11,191 bases of DNA, from positions 1 through 11,191 of the forward strand of contig JACQKJ010000021.1 in assembly GCA_016204595.1 (NCBI GenBank), read 5' to 3'. Positions 7,093-11,191 of the stretch are shown here, in pieces. Each line of letters begins with the position of its first letter. Position 1 is the first letter of the stretch. Made by a program: the position numbers and the translations under genes. Source of the stretch: Candidatus Komeilibacteria bacterium (lineage in GTDB: Bacteria; Patescibacteriota; Patescibacteriia; UBA1558; 2-01-FULL-52-15). The notes beneath the pieces were generated by a model that saw nothing but the letters and a program-made list of their open reading frames with translations, was not told where the DNA came from and made no database searches.

Positions 7093-9795
7093 TTAAAGCT
7101 GCTGCGCTTTTTTCACGCTGATGCGTCCGCCGGTATCAAGCACCACTTCATCGCGCCTGCCGATCTCCCCTTTGAGCAATTGATTTGCAAGTGCGTTATC
7201 GACCTGCTCCTGGATCACGCGTCGCAAAGGCCGGGCACCGAATATCGGGTCAAAACCGTTCCGGGCAAGCTCTTCCTGAGCTTCCCGCGTTACGGTCAAT
7301 GTAATGCCTTTTGTTGCAAGGCGTTTTGCAACACCTTTGAGCATAAGTCCTGCCACCTGGAAAATCTCCTCCCGGGTCAGCGACTTGAATACGACGATAC
7401 CGTCGAACCGGTTCAGAAACTCAGGCCTGAAAATATCGCGCAGGACACCGCCGCGCAACAACGCGTCCTTGATCTTTTCGACCGGCGTGTTTTTCAGAAC
7501 CTCATCCTGAATGAAGTTCGCTCCCGCGTTCGACGTGGCGATCAGGATAACATTGGTAAAATCAATGGTCCGTCCCAGCACATCGGTCAGCCGCCCGTCA
7601 TCCATGACTTGCAGGAAAATATTCAAAATATCCGGATGCGCTTTTTCTATTTCATCGAGAAGCAAAACCGTGAACGGATTGGCACGGATCGCCTCGGTGA
7701 GCACTCCTCCCCTGTTGGAGCCGGGAGCGCCGATCAGACGGGCGATCGAGTCCTGGTTCTGATATTCGCTCATATCAAGCCGCGTCATTGCTTCTTCTCT
7801 GCCGAAATAGCTTGCGGCTACGGTCTTGGCAAGCTCGGTCTTTCCCACGCCGGTCGGCCCCAGGAAGAGCAGATTTGAAATCGGCCGCTTTTCATCGCGC
7901 AACTCGGCGCGCGACCGGCGCAACGCCGAAACCACAAGTTTGACTGCCTCATCCTGACCGATGATCCGCTCATGCATGATCTGCTCCAGATTCATAAGCA
8001 CGGTCGATTCCCGCGCGGTCACCTGTGTGAGCGGGATGTTCGTTTTGCGCGAGACCAGCGCCGCGACATCCTCGCCGGAGATGACCTTGCTCTCGCGTTG
8101 CGCGATCCACGAACCTGCTTCGGTCATAAGATTGATCGCCTTTGCCGGCAAAAATTGATTGTGCAAATACCGGTCAGACAGATCGACGATACGTTCGAGC
8201 GCTTCGTAGGTAAAGAAAACGCGATGGCGGCCTTCGATTTCAGCGACGTGCGATTCAAGGATCTGAATGGTCTGATTCTTGCTGGGTTCGGACACCGGCA
8301 CGCGCTCCAGGACGCCCATGAGCGCGCTACCCTCGATATATTCGGTGACTTTGCGCGGAGTGGACGTCGAAATGACCCACACGCCGTGGTTCTGGATCTC
8401 CTGCGACAATACTTCCGATAGGTCCAGATTTTCAGTCCCTGCAGATGATACGCCGACCAGGTTATCGATGTTCTCGATCGCCAGAATGATATTGCCGGAA
8501 CGCAAAACCTCCTGTATGACCAGCAAGAGCCGTTCCTGTACTTCACCGGTCCGGCCAGCTCCCGCCACCAGAAACGGCAGGGACAGACTGACCAGGCGCT
8601 TGTCCTGAAACAGCGGCGGCACGTCTTCCGCGGCCATCCGGTTCGCGAGGCCTTCGACGATATTGCCCTTGCCCACGCCTTCTTCGCCGACCAGCATCAC
8701 GCTCTTGCCGCCTTCCATGATGCGAAACAGCTCCTGTACTTCTTTGTCGCGGGCGACCGTGAGCGGGAGCTGACCAGCGCGCGCAAGCTGCGTCAGGTCG
8801 GTCGAGAACGAATCAAGGAACGGCGTTGCCGCGGCCGTGTATGACCGGTTGACCGGCCCTTTCGGTTTATAGAGCGATCGTGCGCGATAGTGCTGGTACC
8901 GTTCGCGCAACATATTGTTGAAATTAATCCACGTAATGACGTTCGTCACCTTGACCATGTCAACTTTGTAATTGTACAGAAGCTCCTGTATCTTTTCATC
9001 GGCACGAATGATCGCCAGAAACACATCGGTTATGCGCACGTTCGCGGCCCGAGCTTCCCGGGCAATGCGGTACGCATTCAGCACGATATTCTGCACCTCC
9101 GGGCTCAACGCGTCGTCTGATTTAAGCGGCGGGTAGTACGCAATCTGCCGTCGTAGCGCTTCAAGCAGCAGCTCTTCAGATAAGCCAAGACGCGTCAGAA
9201 TCATAAGAATATCCCGGTGCTCGAACGTAACGCCAAAGAGCTGCAGCGAACGGATCGGCAGCTGCCCGTTACGCTCCGCATAGGGCCACACATCATCGAG
9301 CAGCGTGACGACCGAAGGATGGAGGTATTCGGAAATATTCACTTTGCCTCCTTCTTTCTTTCGCTGGTCATACTGCAATTTCCCTTTCTTGGAAGTGAGC
9401 TGATGATACAACCTGAACAACAGATACAAGTTGAGTGCGGCGATAAGCCAAATGGGTCCGATTGCGAAATCGCGCGAAAGAAAAATCAGATCGAACCATT
9501 CCTGATATCGGAACTCGACGAGGGTTCCGCTCCGATACACCAGAAAAATATTCAACGCAAGCAGCGCCACAAGAAATCCATCAATCGAATGCTTCACGGT
9601 GCGGTTCCAGCGCCGGAGCACGATATGCATTGCGTCGAGTCCGTAATCCCAATAAAGGATCTCATTGTTGAGAAACGCATAGCGTCCGAGCCCGCGGCAT
9701 TCATGGCATGATACGAAACGGCTCGAAAAACGGGTGCCCTTGCAGACCGGGCATACGCTGAAAACAGCCTGACGCGGTGAGCTATCCGGTGACAT
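7093..9795 (-). CDS. Membrane-anchored Clp/Hsp100-like double AAA+ ATPase with zinc finger
   Basis: A 900-residue protein. In order: a zinc-finger-like CPVCKG and CHECRG pair (Cys15/18, Cys30/33); two membrane segments (about 73-87 and 111-127); a Clp N-domain-like double repeat (about 153-293); AAA+ domain 1 (about 330-590); AAA+ domain 2 (about 600-895). Domain 2 has Walker A GPTGVGKT (646-653), Walker B LLLDEIE (711-717), sensor 1 TSNAG and GARPLRR (853-859), so it should hydrolyse ATP. Domain 1 looks decayed: GEEGVGKG at its Walker A, and ENI where the catalytic DEI is expected. The aromatic pore loops, ClpP-docking loop and M-domain are not seen. The ATG overlaps the preceding gene by 14 bases; a TTG at 9816 would add 7 residues. 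Probably a membrane-bound remodelling ATPase; substrate unknown. Often labelled ClpC by similarity. Confidence 0.9.
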   Translation of the reverse strand: MSPDSSPRQAVFSVCPVCKGTRFSSRFVSCHECRGLGRYAFLNNEILYWDYGLDAMHIVLRRWNRTVKHSIDGFLVALLALNIFLVYRSGTLVEFRYQEWFDLIFLSRDFAIGPIWLIAALNLYLLFRLYHQLTSKKGKLQYDQRKKEGGKVNISEYLHPSVVTLLDDVWPYAERNGQLPIRSLQLFGVTFEHRDILMILTRLGLSEELLLEALRRQIAYYPPLKSDDALSPEVQNIVLNAYRIAREARAANVRITDVFLAIIRADEKIQELLYNYKVDMVKVTNVITWINFNNMLRERYQHYRARSLYKPKGPVNRSYTAAATPFLDSFSTDLTQLARAGQLPLTVARDKEVQELFRIMEGGKSVMLVGEEGVGKGNIVEGLANRMAAEDVPPLFQDKRLVSLSLPFLVAGAGRTGEVQERLLLVIQEVLRSGNIILAIENIDNLVGVSSAGTENLDLSEVLSQEIQNHGVWVISTSTPRKVTEYIEGSALMGVLERVPVSEPSKNQTIQILESHVAEIEGRHRVFFTYEALERIVDLSDRYLHNQFLPAKAINLMTEAGSWIAQRESKVISGEDVAALVSRKTNIPLTQVTARESTVLMNLEQIMHERIIGQDEAVKLVVSALRRSRAELRDEKRPISNLLFLGPTGVGKTELAKTVAASYFGREEAMTRLDMSEYQNQDSIARLIGAPGSNRGGVLTEAIRANPFTVLLLDEIEKAHPDILNIFLQVMDDGRLTDVLGRTIDFTNVILIATSNAGANFIQDEVLKNTPVEKIKDALLRGGVLRDIFRPEFLNRFDGIVVFKSLTREEIFQVAGLMLKGVAKRLATKGITLTVTREAQEELARNGFDPIFGARPLRRVIQEQVDNALANQLLKGEIGRRDEVVLDTGGRISVKKAQQL

Positions 9796-10171
9796 ACCGC
9801 AGTAGATAAATCTCAAGAATGCGCGACACGATCAAGACCGGCAGTAAAAGCCAAACGACGACGATGACCATTTGCACTATCGAGTAAATAAAAAAATAAA
9901 CCGACCGAACGATCAGTATCACGATACGCATGAAAAAACTGATGATCCTGCCCGTGCGATCGTACTGCGCGAACATGGGCTTGAAAATATTCAGAAGCAG
10001 AAGTCGCAGTGCAAGATGATCCGCCATCTCGCCGATACTCTGCATGAACCGTTTCAGGCGGTATTTCAGTCCTGACGTATACCACCAAATAGGAAAATAG
10101 AGCACATCTCCGACAATATCAACCGCAATCGATCTGCCTGCTGCCGCGAAAATGTTTTGTTTTAGTGTCAC
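9782..10171 (-). CDS. Hypothetical small membrane protein upstream of the Clp-like ATPase
   Basis: No known family is recognised with certainty. The GTG at 10169-10171 is taken as start: the reading frame extends upstream to 10279, but that part runs through a terminator-like hairpin region and looks non-coding. The GTG product has 129 residues. It has an amphipathic N-terminal part with PIWWY near 27-31, a basic stretch (GLKYRLKRFMQ, 34-44), then NIFKPMFAQYDRTGRIISFFMR (about 61-82) leading into two strong membrane segments (about 76-96 and 98-118). It overlaps the ATPase gene by 14 bases, so the two are surely co-expressed and may form one complex at the membrane. A TATACT box 7 bases before the GTG suggests leaderless transcription; a second, distal promoter is also present. 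Confidence 0.8.
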   Translation of the reverse strand: MTLKQNIFAAAGRSIAVDIVGDVLYFPIWWYTSGLKYRLKRFMQSIGEMADHLALRLLLLNIFKPMFAQYDRTGRIISFFMRIVILIVRSVYFFIYSIVQMVIVVVWLLLPVLIVSRILEIYLLRYVTG

Positions 10172-10178
10172 GATGTTA

Positions 10179-10184
10179 AGTATA
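10179..10184 (-). promoter_or_regulatory. Proximal -10 box (P2) giving a leaderless message
   Basis: On the minus strand TATACT is followed by TAACATC and then the GTG start, so transcription should begin at or next to the start codon. The same TATACT box serves glyS. The region 17 bp upstream has no good -35 hexamer, so P2 is uncertain. Confidence 0.4.
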
Positions 10185-10225
10185 CCACATGGAGCCGCAG
10201 GCCGCTTTTTTCCTGCAGAATTAGT

Positions 10226-10293
10226 AAGAGCCCTCGCGAGATCACTCGTTCGGGCTCTTAAGCCCGTTTTTTCGGGCATGTCCTTAAGGACAT
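10226..10293 (-). promoter_or_regulatory. Structured leader with mutually exclusive hairpins
   Basis: Read on the minus strand from the distal promoter, the leader holds a perfect 16-bp palindrome (10278-10293, ATGTCCTTAAGGACAT) and four related segments. Segment 1 (10273-10277, GCCCG) can pair with segment 2 (10260-10266, CGGGCTT). Segment 2 can pair with segment 3 (10251-10259, AAGAGCCCG), and segment 3 with segment 4 (10226-10233, GGGCTCTT) around an inner CGAG/CTCG stem. Such 1:2, 2:3, 3:4 alternatives are typical of attenuators, but no T run follows the 3:4 hairpin on this strand. No T-box, CIRCE or known riboswitch motif is visible. Confidence 0.45.
10251..10272 (+). terminator. Plus-strand intrinsic terminator without an assigned gene
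   Basis: CGGGCT (10251-10256), a CTTA loop, AGCCCG (10261-10266) and then six T make a textbook intrinsic terminator reading left to right. No plus-strand gene ends nearby; the flanking genes are all on the minus strand. It could end a small RNA antisense to the leader of the membrane protein gene, or stop antisense transcription. A competing stem (10226-10233 with 10252-10259) could act as an antiterminator. Confidence 0.5.
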
Positions 10294-10298
10294 ACTAT

Positions 10299-10327
10299 AT
10301 AGTACCATGTATTTTCGCTACTGTCAA
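10299..10327 (-). promoter_or_regulatory. Distal promoter (P1) of the membrane protein-Clp operon
   Basis: On the minus strand TTGACA (10322-10327) and TACTAT (10299-10304) are separated by exactly 17 bp, a near-consensus promoter. The -10 lies within a perfect 12-bp palindrome (10293-10304). Transcription would start near 10292, giving a leader of about 120 bases. The -35 straddles the boundary of element E2. Confidence 0.7.
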
Positions 10328-10430
10328 CCCCGTTAGAAGTCCCATACCAAAATTGTATTTATAATACCGTTTCTCATGATGAGACACAGTACCCCCTGCA
10401 AGCAATTGTCATACGGAACTTCTAACGGGG
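10328..10430. repeat. E2: MITE-like element with 14-bp terminal inverted repeats
   Basis: Arms at 10327-10340 (ACCCCGTTAGAAGT) and 10418-10431 are perfect reverse complements over 14 bp. The body is flanked by TCAA at 10324-10327 and 10431-10434. It resembles E1 in arm sequence, length (103 against 99 bp) and order of internal blocks. Inside, an imperfect 8-bp hairpin (10370-10388) surrounds TGATGA-like sequence, and TTGCAG (10396-10401, minus strand) is 17 bp from CATGAG (10373-10378), mirroring the promoter-like pair of E1. There is no open frame of its own. Together with the promoters and hairpins described to its left and the terminator to its right, it accounts for most of the gene-free stretch 10172-10493. 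Confidence 0.7.
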
Positions 10431-10435
10431 TCAAG

Positions 10436-10475
10436 AAAAACAAAGCCCCCGCGGCCAACACATTGGCGCGAGGGC
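10436..10475 (-). terminator. Intrinsic terminator of the response regulator unit
   Basis: On the minus strand GCCCTCGCG pairs with CGCGGGGGC (one G-T pair), then a bulged C and an inner CCAA/TTGG stem around a TGTG loop; TTTGTTTTT follows. It lies 18 bases past the stop of the 54-residue gene and ends directly beside element E2, insulating this unit from the next promoter. Confidence 0.85.
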
Positions 10476-10493
10476 GAAGCGAACAACTCGAAG

Positions 10494-10658
10494 TTATTCC
10501 CCCGGCTTCACAGGGACGCCGGGGAGTCCGAGAAAAAGTGAGAGAAAGAACACAAGCAGCAAACACCCGAAGAGGCCCAGAAGGATCCACGCTCCTCGCC
10601 TGGAAACGGTCTGAAGAGCCATCTTGCGACGGATCGGTTCAACCGGTGACTCGCTCAT
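10494..10658 (-). CDS. Single-pass membrane microprotein, 54 residues
   Basis: A short gene not matching any family I know. The ATG is preceded by a perfect AGGAGG (10663-10668) with a 4-base gap; that site overlaps the TAG stop of the response regulator upstream, so the two are translationally linked. The product starts with a hydrophilic, basic part (SESPVEPIRRKMALQTVSRR, residues 2-21), followed by one strong membrane segment (about 24-46), and ends in GLPGVPVKPGE. Positive charges before the segment predict the N-terminus inside the cytoplasm. Its TAA is followed by a strong terminator, so it is the last gene of this unit. It could be a membrane partner or regulatory peptide for the response regulator; that is inference from adjacency. 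Confidence 0.75.
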   Translation of the reverse strand: MSESPVEPIRRKMALQTVSRRGAWILLGLFGCLLLVFFLSLFLGLPGVPVKPGE

Positions 10659-10666
10659 GTGTCCTC

Positions 10667-11035
10667 CTACGATTTGGACAGCAGGACAGCGTTGATCGTT
10701 GCAATGAGTGCCGCGGTAGTACTTTCCTTCGGGACGACCGCTGCAAATCCTGCGCTGCGATATTTCTCCAGAAATTCCGGCGGCTGATCGCAGAAAAGGA
10801 TCACTGGCGTCCTGATCCCTTGATCCCGCAGAATGGCGAGCGCTTGCGCTCCGGATCGGTTCGGCATGTTGAAATCCGTAATGATCAGGTCGAATGGATC
10901 CTCCTCTTGCAAAACGGTATCAACCAACTGCCTTCCGTCGGAAACCATATCCACTGCATGACCAGCGGTCTCAAGCTCAATAGCGATGAGCCACTGCAGG
11001 CCTGGATCATCTTCAGCGACCAGAATATGAGCCAT
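10667..11035 (-). CDS. Stand-alone response-regulator receiver domain protein
   Basis: A 122-residue CheY-like receiver with no output domain. The acidic pocket is Asp9/Asp10 (in AEDD), the phosphoacceptor is Asp54 (in DLIITDFNMPN), and the conserved lysine is Lys103 (in VVPKES). Two switch positions are atypical: the usual Thr/Ser after the fourth strand is Cys82 (PVILFC), and the aromatic residue expected before the lysine is Val100. The start is the ATG at 11033-11035 because AGGGAGG lies 5 bases upstream; a longer frame from 11098 adds 21 residues unlike a receiver. No histidine kinase is in the window. No convincing promoter was found; a TTGACA (11113-11118, minus strand) lies upstream without a good -10. 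It likely acts by protein-protein contact, and is coupled to the 54-residue membrane protein. Confidence 0.9.
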   Translation of the reverse strand: MAHILVAEDDPGLQWLIAIELETAGHAVDMVSDGRQLVDTVLQEEDPFDLIITDFNMPNRSGAQALAILRDQGIRTPVILFCDQPPEFLEKYRSAGFAAVVPKESTTAALIATINAVLLSKS

Positions 11036-11105
11036 TATGACCTCCCTGGTTGTGTGTCCGAGTTGAAAAAATGTACGTACGACAATTGGTTTTCTCACAG
11101 GTCAC

Positions 11106-11184
11106 TTTTTTTGTCAAGCCGCGCCGAGCGCGGCGCAGACCCTGAGCAAGCGAAGCGTTTCGAAGGGTCGATTTGACAAAAAAA
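11106..11184. repeat. Inverted repeat enclosing two hairpins (REP/MITE-like)
   Basis: TTTTTTTGTCAA (11106-11117) and its perfect reverse complement (11173-11184) bracket two hairpins. The first is GCCGCGC-CGA-GCGCGGC (11118-11134), a perfect 7-bp stem. The second is GACCCT...AGGGTC (11138-11169) with GAG and CGA bases just inside. This second one resembles the CCCTGAGC...CGAAGGG palindromes that I recall as abundant in many environmental genomes. The outer arms may extend imperfectly (GTCAC against GTAAC). The right boundary is at the window edge. It lies upstream of the response regulator and could also act as a bidirectional terminator, since T runs exist on both strands. Confidence 0.55.
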
Positions 11185-11191
11185 TGTTACA

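Noticed and set aside
7180..7878. Plus-strand frame of 232 codons
   Set aside because: Antisense shadow of AAA+ domain 2 of the Clp-like gene, with no expression signals.
10231..10257. CIRCE, CtsR or T-box type regulation of the Clp operon
   Set aside because: A GAGTG stretch and palindromes are present, but no CIRCE half-site pair, CtsR heptad repeat or T-box sequence can be matched.
10172..10279. N-terminal extension of the 129-residue membrane protein
   Set aside because: The extra 36 codons lie in the hairpin region and look compositionally non-coding; the GTG behind the TATACT box is preferred.
10333..10590. Minus-strand frame of 85 codons crossing E2 and the terminator
   Set aside because: It reads through a strong terminator and the inverted-repeat element, has no Shine-Dalgarno, and overlaps the better supported microprotein in another frame.
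10376..11176. Plus-strand open frame of 266 codons
   Set aside because: It runs antisense through E2, the terminator, the microprotein and the receiver gene; the receiver motifs on the minus strand are clear.
1..11191. CRISPR array, tRNA or rRNA genes
   Set aside because: No regularly spaced direct repeats, cloverleaf-like segments or rRNA-like sequence were found by reading.

Overview
The window looks like chromosomal DNA of a streamlined bacterium, most likely a member of the Candidate Phyla Radiation (Patescibacteria). This rests on compact core proteins (a 222-residue RsmI, a 480-residue MetRS with no C-terminal tRNA-binding domain), short gene overlaps, and a membrane-anchored Clp-like ATPase paired with a small membrane protein. 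The lineage is an inference from gene content; no rRNA is present. All frames read with the standard bacterial code, with TAA, TAG and TGA as stops.

Left part (1-6312, minus strand): one long operon, read right to left: glyS - M16 zinc peptidase - AI-2E family permease - rsmI - metG - cvpA (cut by the window edge). A near-consensus promoter lies only a few bases upstream of glyS. Most joints are overlaps or short gaps. The exception is metG-cvpA, where a 99-bp inverted-repeat element (E1) fills the gap exactly.

Middle (6338-7075, plus strand): two small orphan genes, each with its own TTGACA promoter and a strong Shine-Dalgarno. The first has a good intrinsic terminator; the second ends at a strong hairpin shared with the convergent clp gene. 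Their products are not recognised.

Right part (7093-10327, minus strand): a 129-residue membrane protein and a 900-residue two-ATPase Clp/Hsp100-like protein overlapping by 14 bases. The Clp protein carries an N-terminal zinc-finger-like module and two membrane segments. It has a decayed first ATPase domain and lacks the usual aromatic pore loops, ClpP-docking loop and M-domain. This is the best candidate here for an undescribed function. The pair sits behind two putative promoters and a leader rich in nested, mutually exclusive hairpins.

Far right (10328-11191): a second inverted-repeat element (E2) related to E1, a strong terminator, a 54-residue single-pass membrane protein too short for ordinary gene calling, and a stand-alone response-regulator receiver domain with atypical switch residues. 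The window ends in an inverted repeat enclosing two hairpins, one of a REP-like type.

The two related elements E1 and E2 share 14-bp perfect terminal inverted repeats, TCA flanks and colinear internal blocks. They look like a small non-autonomous (MITE-like) family placed at gene control regions. No tRNA, rRNA, CRISPR array or transposase gene was seen.
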